Shown: positions 1 through 8,957, numbered from the stretch's first letter. The stretch is DNA of 64,000 nucleotides from Inquilinus limosus DSM 16000 (GCF_000423185.1 NZ_AUHM01000032.1:31001-95000), one strand, 5' to 3'. Notes: a model not told the origin generated them from the letters alone. Numbers and translations: made by a program.

Positions 1-602
1 TGGCCGACATCCAGCCGCCGGAATCGGGCATCGCCTTCATCAGCGAGGTGCGCGGGCGGCTGGAGGCGGTCCACGCCGCCCTGCGGGCCGAGGCGGCGCG
101 GCGCGGCGGCGTGATCATCGGCTCGACCGCGGTGGTGCTGATGATCCTGGCCAACCGCTTCGTCTGCCTCTGGGCCGGGGACAGCCGACTCTACCTGCTG
201 CGCGACCGCCAGCTGTGGCAGATCACGCGCGACCATTCCTATGTGCAGGAGCTGATCGACAGCGGCGTGCTGTCGCCGGAGGACGCGCAGGGCCATCCGC
301 AGGCCAATGTGATCACCCGCGCGGTCGGCGCCTCCGACACGCTGGAGTTCGACATGGAGCGGAGCGTCGTCCTGGACGGCGACGTCTTCCTGCTGTGCAC
401 CGACGGGCTGACCCGGGTGGTGTCCGACGGCGAGATCGCGAACATGCTCGACGCCATGCCGCCCGAGCAGGCGGCGAACGGGTTGATCGACCTGGCCCTC
501 GGCCGCGGCGCCCCGGACAACGTCACCGTCATCGCCCTCGCCTGCCGGGACGACGAGGAGCGGACCATCCCGCCCGGCCGGCTGACCATGGTGCAGCCGT
601 GA
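1..602 (+). CDS. PP2C-family Ser/Thr protein phosphatase (PppA-like), 5' end outside window
   Basis: Reading frame 3 is open from the left edge, so the gene starts upstream and only about the C-terminal 200 residues are here. Visible PP2C landmarks are AGDSRLYLL, the DHS strand, CTDGL (metal Asp) and APDNVTVI (last metal Asp). The N-terminal DGMGGH motif would lie outside the window. Role by family: Mn/Mg-dependent removal of phosphate from Ser/Thr, here presumably reversing the kinase encoded immediately downstream. Its TGA overlaps the GTG start of the kinase, so the two are probably translationally coupled. A PppA/PpkA pair of this kind is typical of type VI secretion threonine-phosphorylation pathways, but no secretion structural gene is visible here. 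Confidence 0.9.
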   Translation, partial: ADIQPPESGIAFISEVRGRLEAVHAALRAEAARRGGVIIGSTAVVLMILANRFVCLWAGDSRLYLLRDRQLWQITRDHSYVQELIDSGVLSPEDAQGHPQANVITRAVGASDTLEFDMERSVVLDGDVFLLCTDGLTRVVSDGEIANMLDAMPPEQAANGLIDLALGRGAPDNVTVIALACRDDEERTIPPGRLTMVQP

Positions 603-2137
603 CCACGGAGTCGAGGCCCCAGGGCGCGCCGCCGGACCCGACGCGCATCACCGCCCCGGATCACGGCCGCGCCGCGTCCGCCGGGCTCGAGCCGGGCACC
701 CTGCTCCTGCACACCTATCGCGTCGTGCGGCTGATCAACCGCGGCGGCATGGGCGAGATCTACCAGGCCGAGCACATCGACCAGCGCACCCAGCACGCGA
801 TCAAGGTGATCCTGCCCGAGCTGGTGGGCGACGAGTCCATCGTCACCCTGTTCCTGCGCGAGGCCCAGGCCCTGCGCCAGATCCGCCACCCGGCCATCGT
901 CGGCTATGACGGGTTGTTCCGGGACGCCGGCGGCCGGCTGCATCTGGTGATGGAGTATGTCGAGGGGCCGTCGTTGCGCGACCGCCTGGCCGGCGGGCCG
1001 CTGACGCCCGAGGAGATCGCGCGGCTGCGCAACCGCATCGCCGCCGGGCTGGCCGAGGCGCATGACCGCGGCATCTTCCACCGCGACGTGTCGCCGGACA
1101 ACGTCGTCCTGGAGCACGGCCGGCTCGAGGCCGCGAAGGTGATCGATTTCGGCATCGCCAAGCTGGCGGATACGGGCATGCGCACCGTGGTCGGCGACAG
1201 CTTCGCCGGCAAGATGTCCTGGGCGTCGCCGGAGCAGGTCGGCCTGTTCGGCGGCCAGATCGACGCCCGGTCCGACATCTACAGCCTCGGCCTCGTCCTT
1301 GCCGCCGCCGCCCGCGGCCGACCGCTGGACATGGGCCAGACGATGATGGCGACGATCGAGGCCCGGAAGACGGTGCCGGCGCTCGACGGCGTGCCGCCCA
1401 GCCTGGTCGGCCAGATCGCCCGGATGCTCGCCCCGGACCCGCTCGACCGGCCGCAATCGATGCGCGAGCTGATCGCCGCGGCGACGCCGCCGCCGGCGCC
1501 GCCCCCCGCCCCGGTCCGGCAGCCGCCGTCGCGGCCGTGGCTGTGGCTGGCCGCGGCCCCGCTGGCGCTGCTGGCCGTGGCCGGCGGCGGCTGGTGGCTG
1601 GCCAGCGAGGCCGGCCTGACCCAGGGGCTGTTCACGCAGTCGCCTCCGCCTCCGCAGCCCCAGCCGCCGTCGCCGCCACCGCCGTCGGCCAGGGCCGAGG
1701 GGCTGACCTCGCCGCCGTCTCCCCCGCCGCCGGCGAAGATCGAGGGCCCGACCGCTCCGCCGCCTCCGCCGCCGACCGATGCCGCGGACACGTCCCTCAC
1801 CGGCCCGCTTCCGCAGCCCACCCCGGCCGCGCTGCAGCAGATCGTGAAGCTCTCTCCCGACGAGATCTTCAAGGTCGGCCAGCGCTATCTGACCGAACGG
1901 GCCGACGCCGACACGGCGCTGGCGCTGTGGCTGCAGGCCTCGCGGAGCGGCAGCGGCGAGGCCGCCTTCGCCATCGCCCGCTTCTACGATCCGGCGACCT
2001 GGAACCAGGGCCCGCATCCCTTCACCGCACCCAATCCGAGCAAGGCCCGCGAGTATTATACGCTCGCCCTGCAGCGGGGGGTCGCGGCGGCCCGCGCGCC
2101 GCTCGACGCCCTCGGACCGCCCGGAACGACGCCATGA
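599..2137 (+). CDS. Membrane-anchored Hanks-type Ser/Thr kinase (PpkA-like) with Sel1-like C-terminus
   Basis: 512 aa from a GTG that overlaps the phosphatase stop; longer upstream extensions only run antiphase through the phosphatase. Kinase domain about residues 40-290: glycine loop NRGGMGEIY, Lys69, catalytic loop HRDVSPDN (Asp163, Asn168), DFG 183-185, SPEQ in place of APE. One membrane helix follows (about 313-335), then a Pro-rich linker (about 345-405) and a C-terminal segment (about 415-512) resembling Sel1/TPR repeats, expected in the periplasm. T6SS PpkA of Pseudomonas carries kinase and VWA domain in one chain. Here the VWA part is a separate protein encoded next, whose ATG overlaps this stop (ATGA). 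Kinase identity is secure; the T6SS link rests on context. Confidence 0.92.
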   Translation: MTTESRPQGAPPDPTRITAPDHGRAASAGLEPGTLLLHTYRVVRLINRGGMGEIYQAEHIDQRTQHAIKVILPELVGDESIVTLFLREAQALRQIRHPAIVGYDGLFRDAGGRLHLVMEYVEGPSLRDRLAGGPLTPEEIARLRNRIAAGLAEAHDRGIFHRDVSPDNVVLEHGRLEAAKVIDFGIAKLADTGMRTVVGDSFAGKMSWASPEQVGLFGGQIDARSDIYSLGLVLAAAARGRPLDMGQTMMATIEARKTVPALDGVPPSLVGQIARMLAPDPLDRPQSMRELIAAATPPPAPPPAPVRQPPSRPWLWLAAAPLALLAVAGGGWWLASEAGLTQGLFTQSPPPPQPQPPSPPPPSARAEGLTSPPSPPPPAKIEGPTAPPPPPPTDAADTSLTGPLPQPTPAALQQIVKLSPDEIFKVGQRYLTERADADTALALWLQASRSGSGEAAFAIARFYDPATWNQGPHPFTAPNPSKAREYYTLALQRGVAAARAPLDALGPPGTTP

Positions 2138-4152
2138 GACGATTCCGCCTCCCCGCCGTTGCCGCCCTGCTCGCGGTCCTCTGCGCCTGGAGCCCTGCCT
2201 TCTCCCAGGATCCGGCGGCAGCCGCGCGCAAGCCGCTGCTGATGGAGGGCACGACGACCTTGTGGCAGCGCGTGCTGACCCGGCCCGGGGCACGCCTGGC
2301 CGGCGCGCCGGGCGGCGCGCCGAGCGGGGCCGAGCTGCCGCCCCTGTCGATGCTGTTCGTCTATGCCAGGGCGCCGAGCGACGACGGCGTGGCGCTCGAG
2401 GTCGGAACCGCCGCGGACGGCAAGACGCTGGGCTGGCTCCCGGCCGCCCAGGTGATCGACTGGAAGCAGACGCTGGTCGTCGCCTTCACCAACCCGGTGA
2501 ACCGCAACCGGTCGCTGTTCTTCAAGGCGTCCGAGCCGCTGCTGTCGCTGATGGAGGAACCGGACGCCGGCGCCAAGGCCGAAGCCCTGCGCCGGGAGGC
2601 GGAATCCGGCACCCTGCCGGCCGACAGCCCGATCGCGTCGATCGAGCCGCCGCGCTGGATCGACCCGGCCAAGAACTTCTACCTGCTGCCGATCCTGAAC
2701 TGGACCGAGGGCTATTTCGCCTCCGGCTTCTCCGGCCTGGCGCTGCAGGTGGCCGCGACCTCGCTGCAGGAGACGCCGGACCAGCCGGCGGCCGGCGCGG
2801 CGACGGAGTTGGGCGGCATGGCCAAGGTCATGGAGGGCTACCGGGCCGGTGTCGTCTTCGTCGTCGACACGTCGTTGTCGATGGACCCCTACATCGCCCG
2901 CACCCGCGACACCATCGCCGCGCTGACCGACAAGCTGGCGGCCTCGAAGATCGGCGACAAGCTGAGCTTCGGCTTGGTCGGCTTCCGCGACGTGATGCCG
3001 GACGGCAGCCCGGACGGCTACATCTCGAAGGTCTTCGCCAGCCTGGCGGACGGGCGCGACCGCGCCTCGTTCCTGAAGCGGCTGGCCGCGGCGGAGGCCT
3101 CGACGAACGACAATCTCGACTTCGGCGAGGACTCCTTCGCCGGGATCAAGACCGCCCTGGACGACATCGACTGGACCGGTGTCGCCGGGCGCTTCGTCGT
3201 CCTGGTGACCGATGCCAGCCCACGGCGCGCCAACGACCCCTACTCCTCGACCCGGCTCGACCCCGACCAGATGCGGCTGCTGGCCGAATCGAAGGGTGCG
3301 GCGCTGCTGACCATCCATCTGGAGACCCCGGCCGGCAAGGACGACCACGCCGCCGCCACCGACGCCTACACGACGATGACCGCCTATCCGAATGTCGGCA
3401 GCCTCTACTTCCCGGTGGAAGGCGGCGACCTGCGGTCCTTCGGCACGGTGATCGACCGCATCGCCGGCATCATGGTGCAGCAGATGGAGGCGGCGGCCGC
3501 CGGCCGGGTGGCGGAGACCCAAGGCGAGGCCGAGGCCCGCCCCCCCGACACGCCGCCCGTCCCCGGCGCCGCCGGGCCGGCGGATCCCTTCGCCCGCGCC
3601 GGGCTGGTCGGGCGCGCCATGCAGCTGGCCTATCTCGGCCGGACCGAAGGCGGCCGGCCGCCGCGGCTGTTCTCGGCCTGGATCTCCGACCGCGACCTCG
3701 CCGATCCGGCGCTCAAGGCGCTCGACGTGCGCGTCCTGATCACCAAGAACCAGCTGTCGGACCTGCAGGCGACGCTGCGGACGATCATCGACGCCGGCGA
3801 GGTCACCGCCATCGCCCCGAACGACTTCTTCCGCCAGCTGCGCAGCGCCGCGGCGACCATGGCCCGGCGGCCGGAGGGCGTGGCCCGGGAGGAGGCGCGG
3901 CGCCTGGTCGATCTCGGCCTGATCGGCGAGTATCTCGACGGGCTGCCCTATCGCAGCCGGATCATGGAGCTGACCGAGGACGATTGGCTGTCCTGGAGCT
4001 TCGGCCAGCAGCGACAGTTCCTGGACGACCTGGAGGCTAAGGTCGCGCTGTACCAACAGATCTACGACAACAACGACCTCTGGATCGCCCTCGACGGCAA
4101 CCGCGGTGGCGGCGAGGCCGTCTACCCGATCGCGCTCGACGCCCTGCCATGA
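2134..4152 (+). CDS. Exported von Willebrand factor A (VWA) domain protein
   Basis: 672 aa. Start ATG at 2134 overlaps the kinase stop by 4 bp; an upstream in-frame extension merely shadows the kinase. Residues 1-24 form a signal peptide (Arg-rich start, hydrophobic core, Ala-rich cleavage region). The VWA domain covers about 240-430 with an intact MIDAS start VVDTSLSM (Asp245). Residues 30-230 carry no motif I can name, apart from a possible SH3-like stretch around the GWLPAAQVI segment. The C-terminal third is probably helical. It corresponds in content to the VWA half of PpkA-type kinases, so it probably works with the preceding kinase on the periplasmic side. The ABC ATPase start overlaps its stop (ATGA). 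Confidence 0.85.
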   Translation: MRRFRLPAVAALLAVLCAWSPAFSQDPAAAARKPLLMEGTTTLWQRVLTRPGARLAGAPGGAPSGAELPPLSMLFVYARAPSDDGVALEVGTAADGKTLGWLPAAQVIDWKQTLVVAFTNPVNRNRSLFFKASEPLLSLMEEPDAGAKAEALRREAESGTLPADSPIASIEPPRWIDPAKNFYLLPILNWTEGYFASGFSGLALQVAATSLQETPDQPAAGAATELGGMAKVMEGYRAGVVFVVDTSLSMDPYIARTRDTIAALTDKLAASKIGDKLSFGLVGFRDVMPDGSPDGYISKVFASLADGRDRASFLKRLAAAEASTNDNLDFGEDSFAGIKTALDDIDWTGVAGRFVVLVTDASPRRANDPYSSTRLDPDQMRLLAESKGAALLTIHLETPAGKDDHAAATDAYTTMTAYPNVGSLYFPVEGGDLRSFGTVIDRIAGIMVQQMEAAAAGRVAETQGEAEARPPDTPPVPGAAGPADPFARAGLVGRAMQLAYLGRTEGGRPPRLFSAWISDRDLADPALKALDVRVLITKNQLSDLQATLRTIIDAGEVTAIAPNDFFRQLRSAAATMARRPEGVAREEARRLVDLGLIGEYLDGLPYRSRIMELTEDDWLSWSFGQQRQFLDDLEAKVALYQQIYDNNDLWIALDGNRGGGEAVYPIALDALP

Positions 4153-4877
4153 CCGGCTGGGCGGGGGAGAACGTCTACACGCTGCGCGACGTCACGCTGC
4201 GCCGCGGCACCGGCACGGCCGTGTTCGAGCTGGTCGTCAGCAGCGTGGTGATCCCGCGCGGCGAGGTGCTGTTCCTGACCGGCCAGTCCGGCTCGGGCAA
4301 GTCGACCCTGCTCGACCTCCTGGCCGGCACCCTGGCGCCGGACCGGGCCGGGGTGTTCGAGCTGCGCGCCGCCGGCGGCGCGGCCGCGGATCTGGCGGCG
4401 CTGTGGCGCGCCGGACGCCAGAACGCGCTGGCGGCGCTGCGCGCCCGCAGCATCGGCTATGTGCTGCAAACCGGCGGCTTGCTGCCCTATCTGACCGTGG
4501 CCGAGAACATCGCGCTGACCGCCCGGATCGCGGGACGCTACGACGCCGTGCATCTGCGCGACCTGGCGCAGCGGCTCGGCCTGACCCGGCTGCTGGGCCT
4601 GCCGCCAGGCCGGCTGTCGGTCGGCGAGCGGCAGCGCGTCGCCATCGCCCGGGCCCTGGCCCATCGCCCCGACATCCTGCTGGCGGACGAGCCGACGGCG
4701 TCGCTGGACCCGTCCACCGCGGACCAGGTCTTCGCGCTGCTGCTCGAGACCGTGGAGCGGCTGCGGACCACGGCGATCATCGCCTCGCACGACTGGTCGC
4801 GGGCCGACGGTCGGCGCCGGATCGGCCATTCCCTGCGGCGCGAGGACGACGCCGTGCGCGCCTATTTCTGGACCTGA
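4149..4877 (+). CDS. ABC transporter ATPase, MacB/LolD class (TagT-like)
   Basis: 242 aa. Walker A GQSGSGKST, Q-loop around YVLQTGG, signature LSVGERQR (second Gly of LSGGQ replaced by Val), Walker B DILLADEP, D-loop SLDPS and H-loop ASHDW. This is the short ATPase type that pairs with FtsX/MacB permeases, and such a permease starts 3 bp downstream. In Pseudomonas H1-T6SS an ATPase/permease pair (TagT/TagS) sits beside the PpkA/PppA genes and is needed for kinase activation. The gene order here supports the same role by analogy. The ATG overlaps the VWA stop. Confidence 0.88.
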   Translation: MTGWAGENVYTLRDVTLRRGTGTAVFELVVSSVVIPRGEVLFLTGQSGSGKSTLLDLLAGTLAPDRAGVFELRAAGGAAADLAALWRAGRQNALAALRARSIGYVLQTGGLLPYLTVAENIALTARIAGRYDAVHLRDLAQRLGLTRLLGLPPGRLSVGERQRVAIARALAHRPDILLADEPTASLDPSTADQVFALLLETVERLRTTAIIASHDWSRADGRRRIGHSLRREDDAVRAYFWT

Positions 4878-4880
4878 GCC

Positions 4881-6098
4881 ATGACCGGACGGATCGCGCT
4901 GGCGGCACGCCTGGCCACCCGGGATTTCCGCCATGACTGGCGGATCGCGCTGTGCCAGGTGCTGGGCCTCGCCGCCGTGCTGGCGCCGCTGCTGGTGCTG
5001 TTCGGCCTGCGCTTCGGCCTGATCGACACGATGGCGCAGCGGCTGATCGAGGATCCCCGCAACCGCGAGATCGCCCCGGCCGGAAGCGGCCGCTTCGACG
5101 ACGCCTTCTTCCGCGACCTCGCCGCCCGGCCGGATGTCGCCTTCGTCGTGCCGGCGACCCGATCGATCGCCGCCACCTTCACCCGACTGCAGGCCGCCAA
5201 CGGTGCCGGCCGTCCGCAGTCCGGCGTGGCCCTGCTGCCGAGCGGTCCCGGCGACCCGCTGCTGGGGACCGCCGAGCCGCCGGCGGGCGACCGGGTGGTG
5301 CTCAGCCGCCGGCTGGCCACGGCCCTCGGGGCCGGCCCGGGCGGCCGGCTGACGGCGGAGATCACCCGGCAGCGGGACGGCCGGATCGAAGGGCAGAAGG
5401 TCGAGCTGACGGTGGCGGACGTCACCGATGCGCCGGTGACGCCGGTCGAGGCGGCGCTGGTGCCGCTCGACCTGCTGGTGGCGACCGAGGATTGGCGCGA
5501 CGGCCTGGCCGTCGGCAGCCGCGGCTGGGCCGGGGCCCCGCCGCCGGCGGCCGAGCGGGTCTTCGCCCGGTTCCGGCTCTACACTCGCTCGATCTACGAT
5601 GTGGCCGCGGTCGAGGCCAGCCTGCGCGGCCGGGATGTCGAGGTCCGCACCGCCTCGGTCGAGATCGCGCAGATGCAGTCGCTGGACCGCAATCTCGGCA
5701 TCGCCTTCTGGCTGATCGCGGGCTGCGGCGCGATCGGCTATCTCGTCTCGCTGGCCGCCGGGCTGCGCAGCCATGTCGAGCGCAAGCGGCGGGACCTGGC
5801 GCTGCTGCGCCTGATCGGCCTGCCGACCCGGTCGCTGGTCGCGTTCCCGGTCACCCAGGCGGTGCTGATCGCGGTGCTGGGCCTGATCCTGGCCGTGATC
5901 GCCTTCCTGGCCGCCGCCGCCCTGCTCAACGCCATCTTCGCCGACGGGCTGCAGCCGGGGGAGCAGATCTGCCGGCTGCTGCCGGTCCATTTCGCCGCCG
6001 CCGCGGCGGCGACCATCGCCGCGGCGCTGCTGTCGGCCAGCTGGGGCGGCCTGCTCGCCGCCCGGATCCAACCATCCGAGGGGCTGCGCGATGTCTGA
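4881..6098 (+). CDS. FtsX/MacB-type ABC permease (TagS-like)
   Basis: 405 aa. One N-terminal membrane helix (about residues 26-46), a large periplasmic domain of about 220 residues, then three helices in the C-terminal third (beginning near the segment LGIAFWLIAGCGAIGYLVS). This is the FtsX topology. The cytoplasmic loop contains ERKRRDLALLRLIGLP, the typical coupling region of this family. It forms the membrane part of the ATPase encoded 3 bp upstream. Such exporters normally do mechanical work on the envelope (lipoprotein release, hydrolase control) instead of moving small solutes, which suits the M23 peptidase gene nearby. Confidence 0.85.
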   Translation: MTGRIALAARLATRDFRHDWRIALCQVLGLAAVLAPLLVLFGLRFGLIDTMAQRLIEDPRNREIAPAGSGRFDDAFFRDLAARPDVAFVVPATRSIAATFTRLQAANGAGRPQSGVALLPSGPGDPLLGTAEPPAGDRVVLSRRLATALGAGPGGRLTAEITRQRDGRIEGQKVELTVADVTDAPVTPVEAALVPLDLLVATEDWRDGLAVGSRGWAGAPPPAAERVFARFRLYTRSIYDVAAVEASLRGRDVEVRTASVEIAQMQSLDRNLGIAFWLIAGCGAIGYLVSLAAGLRSHVERKRRDLALLRLIGLPTRSLVAFPVTQAVLIAVLGLILAVIAFLAAAALLNAIFADGLQPGEQICRLLPVHFAAAAAATIAAALLSASWGGLLAARIQPSEGLRDV

Positions 6099-6137
6099 CC
6101 GGCGCCGCATCCCCGTCGTGACCTGAGCGGCCTTCTC

Positions 6138-7427
6138 ATGCGCAGGTGGTCGACCATCGGCCTGGCTTTCGTCCTCGCGGCGGCCGCCGGGCTGCTCGTG
6201 GCCGTGCACCTGTCCAACCAGAGGCTGGCGGACGCCGCGCGGACGGCGCTGACCGCAACCCAGGCGGCCGCCCCCGATGCTGCATCGACGCCGGAGGATC
6301 CGGCCGCGGCGCTGCCGGCCCTGGACGCGCTGCACGCCTCGCCGCTGGCCGGACGGGATCCCGAATGGTGGCGCCGGGCCAGCCTCAACGCCCCACGCCT
6401 CGACGAGCTCGCGGCGGAGACCGACTGGCTGGATCGCGACCTGCTGCGCGACGCCTTCCTGCGACGGTTCGCGACCCGCATCCTGCACCAGATCGACCGT
6501 CCGGACGTCGAGCCCGAGCTGGCCTTCGAAGGGCTGAAGGCGGCGCTCGCGCTCGGCGGCGCGGGGCCGCGCCAGGACGCGCTGATCCGCCTCTGGGCGA
6601 CGGTCGACTGGTCGCTGACCGAGCCGCAGCAGCGCGACCGCCTGCTGCAGATCCTGGACCGCGCCCTGGCCGCCGAACCGCGCCTGACGCCCGCGATCGA
6701 CGGCGAGGCGGTCGAGCGCATCCGCGTCCGGCTGCGCCAGGCGCCGCTGTCGGCCCGGGCCTATGCCGCGATCCGCACCTCGGACGCGGCCCAGGCCCTG
6801 CCGGCGTTCCGGGCGGATCTGGCGCTGGGCCGCGAGAGCTGGGCGGTGACCCGCCGGTCGGGCGCTTCGCTGGCGACGCCGATCCCCGGATTGCTGACGG
6901 CGGACGGCTTCCATCGCGTCGTCGTCCCGGCCCTCGCCGATCTGTCCGGCTCGCTGCAGGCCGATGCCTGGGTGCTGGGCGACGACGCCCGGCCGGAGCA
7001 GTCCGGCCAGGCCCTGACCACGGCCGTGCTCACCCTTTACCTCGCCGATGTCGCCCGGGCCTGGGACGAGCTGCTCGACGACCTCGAGCTGGCGCCCAGC
7101 CGCGCCGATCCGGAGAGCGCCGCCCGCATGGTCGGGGCCCTGGCGACGCAGCAGGGGCCGTTGCTGCGCCTCGCCCTGGCGGCCCGCACGGCGACGCAGT
7201 TCGACCGGGCCGCCGGCGCCGAGGCCGAAAAGCTGGCCGCCCTGGCCGAGGCGCTCGGCGGCAGGCGGCCCTGGGCCGAGATCGACCGGCGCTACGCTTG
7301 GCTGCTCGCTACAGGCGACGGCGACCTGCCGGGCTTCTCCGCCCTGGTCGAGGCAACGCGGCCTTTCCTCGACCGCGCCGGCAGCCTGCCGGCCGACCGC
7401 ACCCCGGCGGCAGGAGGCTTCGATTGA
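6138..7427 (+). CDS. Stand-alone TssM/IcmF periplasmic-region protein
   Basis: 429 aa. One N-terminal membrane anchor (about residues 7-24), the remainder periplasmic. Order and wording of motifs follow the middle periplasmic part of TssM/IcmF: a helical stretch with FEGLKAALALGG (family pattern YEALKAYLML), an ATVDW segment, RQAPLSARAYAAI (family pattern LPLAQRVY), TPIPGLLTADGF (family IPGLFTxxGF), DAWVLG, then LYLADVARAWDELLDDL (family LYxADYxxxWDALL). Full TssM is about 1,100-1,200 aa with cytoplasmic NTPase and C-terminal domains; both are absent, and there is no sign of a broken reading frame. It lies between the TagS-like permease and the M23 gene. The TTG start of the M23 gene overlaps its stop. 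Assignment is from remembered family patterns, not an alignment. Confidence 0.72.
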   Translation: MRRWSTIGLAFVLAAAAGLLVAVHLSNQRLADAARTALTATQAAAPDAASTPEDPAAALPALDALHASPLAGRDPEWWRRASLNAPRLDELAAETDWLDRDLLRDAFLRRFATRILHQIDRPDVEPELAFEGLKAALALGGAGPRQDALIRLWATVDWSLTEPQQRDRLLQILDRALAAEPRLTPAIDGEAVERIRVRLRQAPLSARAYAAIRTSDAAQALPAFRADLALGRESWAVTRRSGASLATPIPGLLTADGFHRVVVPALADLSGSLQADAWVLGDDARPEQSGQALTTAVLTLYLADVARAWDELLDDLELAPSRADPESAARMVGALATQQGPLLRLALAARTATQFDRAAGAEAEKLAALAEALGGRRPWAEIDRRYAWLLATGDGDLPGFSALVEATRPFLDRAGSLPADRTPAAGGFD

Positions 7428-8950
7428 GCCCGGAGGCGCCCGTTCCGGGCCGGGAGGCCTGCCGGGCCGGGATGGCCGGCGACCCCTTCGTGCTCGGCCG
7501 CCCGGAGCTCGGGCTCTGGGCCCTGGTCGCGCCGGAGGCCGGCGCCGCCGGGCGCGCGGACGCCGCGGCGCTGCTGCGCGACCTGGCCGACCTCGACCCG
7601 CCCGAAGCGCAGGCGGACCTCGCCCGGCTGCTGCGCCGCAGGATCGAACAGGAAGCTCTCCGGGCGGGCCATCGCCTGCGGTCGCAGGGGCGATCGGACG
7701 GCCTTTCGATCGTGGTCGCGCTGGTCAGCCCGCCGCATCTCCTGTCCCTGCGGCTGGGCGGATGCGGGCTCCACGGCCTCGGCCCCGGCGGCGCCACGCC
7801 GCTTCCCTTCGACCCGCCGGACGGCGGCACCGCGGGATCGGGGCCTCAGGTCGAAACCCTGCGCAGGCGCCTGAGGGATGGAGAGCGCCTGATCCTGGCC
7901 TCGCCCGGCCTGGAGGCGGTGCTGCGCGACCGCGGCGCGGGGACGGTCCTGGCCGGGCTGCCGCCGGACGCCGCGGCGCGGTTCCTGGTCCAGCGCGCCG
8001 CCGCGGCCGGCCGGACGGAGGATGCGGCGATCGTGCTGTCGCTGCCGCCCTTGGTCGAAACGGCGGAGGAAGAGCCGACGTCACAGCCGATGCCGGCCCC
8101 GCCGCCCGAACCTCCAGCCCGGCCCGCCCTGCCTCGTCCCGCCGTTCCCGTCGCCGCCGACCGGGCGTCGCCGGCGCTGATCGCCGGCGTGGCCGTGCTG
8201 ACCCTGGTCACGGCCGCGGCCGTCGGCCTGATCCTGCTGCGCTCGCCCCCGGCGCCGCGGCCGGAGGAGCAGGTCGAGACCGCGCCGGCCATTCCCGAAG
8301 CGGCCATCGCCGCCCTCGACTTGTCGCCGGGCGACTTGGCCGCCGCCGACCGTCGGCTGGCCCAGACCGTGCGCCTGGCCGTGGCGGTGACGGCGCTCGA
8401 CCGCGCCCTGGCCGCGCTGGACCTGCCGGCGACACCCGGCGACGCCGCCGCCCGGCCCTTCGCCCCGGCCGCGCTCGACGCGCGGGCTCGGATCCTGGCC
8501 GGCCGGCTGCCCGGGCTGCCGCTGTCCACCCCGCTGCGGGGCGACTATCGCCTGTCCAGCCCGTTCGGCTATCGCATCCATCCGATCACCGGGCTGTCGC
8601 TGCTGCACGCCGGCCTCGACATGGCCGGCCCGATGGGCACGCCGATCTTCGCCACCGGCAACGGCAAGGTGGTGCGGGCGGGGCCGGCCGGCGGCTACGG
8701 CAACCTGGTCGAGATCGAGCACGCCGACGGGCTGCACACCCGCTATGCCCACATGCTGTCGATCGCGGTCAATGTCGGCGACGAGGTCACGGCGGCGACG
8801 GTGGTGGGGGCGCTGGGGTCGACCGGCGCCTCCACCGGCCCGCATTTGCACTATGAGGTGCGGCGCGGCGAGACGGCGGTGGACCCGATGCCGTTCCTCG
8901 AGGCCGGCCAGACGCTGAAGGCCATCCTGGCCGCCGCGATCCGGCGATAG
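7424..8950 (+). CDS. Degenerate PP2C domain - membrane helix - M23 peptidase fusion
   Basis: 508 aa from a TTG at 7424 preceded by a strong AGGAGG (7412-7417). An ATG at 7472 in the same frame is the alternative. Residues 16-210 read like a PP2C fold (PELGLWALV near the N-terminus, LSIVVALV, GERLILASPGLEAVL, LPPDAAARFLVQRA, TEDAAIVLSL) but without the metal Asp residues: the DGMGGH site reads APEAGA and the DGL site reads SPGL. A helix at about 250-272 crosses the membrane. The M23/LytM domain (about 372-490) has His395 and Asp399 (LLHAGLD), His443 and HLH 474-476, so the Zn site is complete. Predicted: cytoplasmic pseudophosphatase sensor controlling a periplasmic peptidoglycan hydrolase. 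Confidence 0.82.
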   Translation: MSPEAPVPGREACRAGMAGDPFVLGRPELGLWALVAPEAGAAGRADAAALLRDLADLDPPEAQADLARLLRRRIEQEALRAGHRLRSQGRSDGLSIVVALVSPPHLLSLRLGGCGLHGLGPGGATPLPFDPPDGGTAGSGPQVETLRRRLRDGERLILASPGLEAVLRDRGAGTVLAGLPPDAAARFLVQRAAAAGRTEDAAIVLSLPPLVETAEEEPTSQPMPAPPPEPPARPALPRPAVPVAADRASPALIAGVAVLTLVTAAAVGLILLRSPPAPRPEEQVETAPAIPEAAIAALDLSPGDLAAADRRLAQTVRLAVAVTALDRALAALDLPATPGDAAARPFAPAALDARARILAGRLPGLPLSTPLRGDYRLSSPFGYRIHPITGLSLLHAGLDMAGPMGTPIFATGNGKVVRAGPAGGYGNLVEIEHADGLHTRYAHMLSIAVNVGDEVTAATVVGALGSTGASTGPHLHYEVRRGETAVDPMPFLEAGQTLKAILAAAIRR

Positions 8951-8957
8951 GGCCCGG

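Noticed and set aside
215..598. Upstream extension of the kinase frame
   Set aside because: It runs antiphase through the phosphatase gene with a biased Arg/Gly/Pro translation. The GTG at 599 gives a normal N-terminus and overlaps the phosphatase stop.
6090..6125. Eleven-codon frame ATG...TGA between permease and TssM-like genes
   Set aside because: Too short, overlaps the permease stop and has no ribosome site. Chance occurrence in GC-rich DNA is likely.
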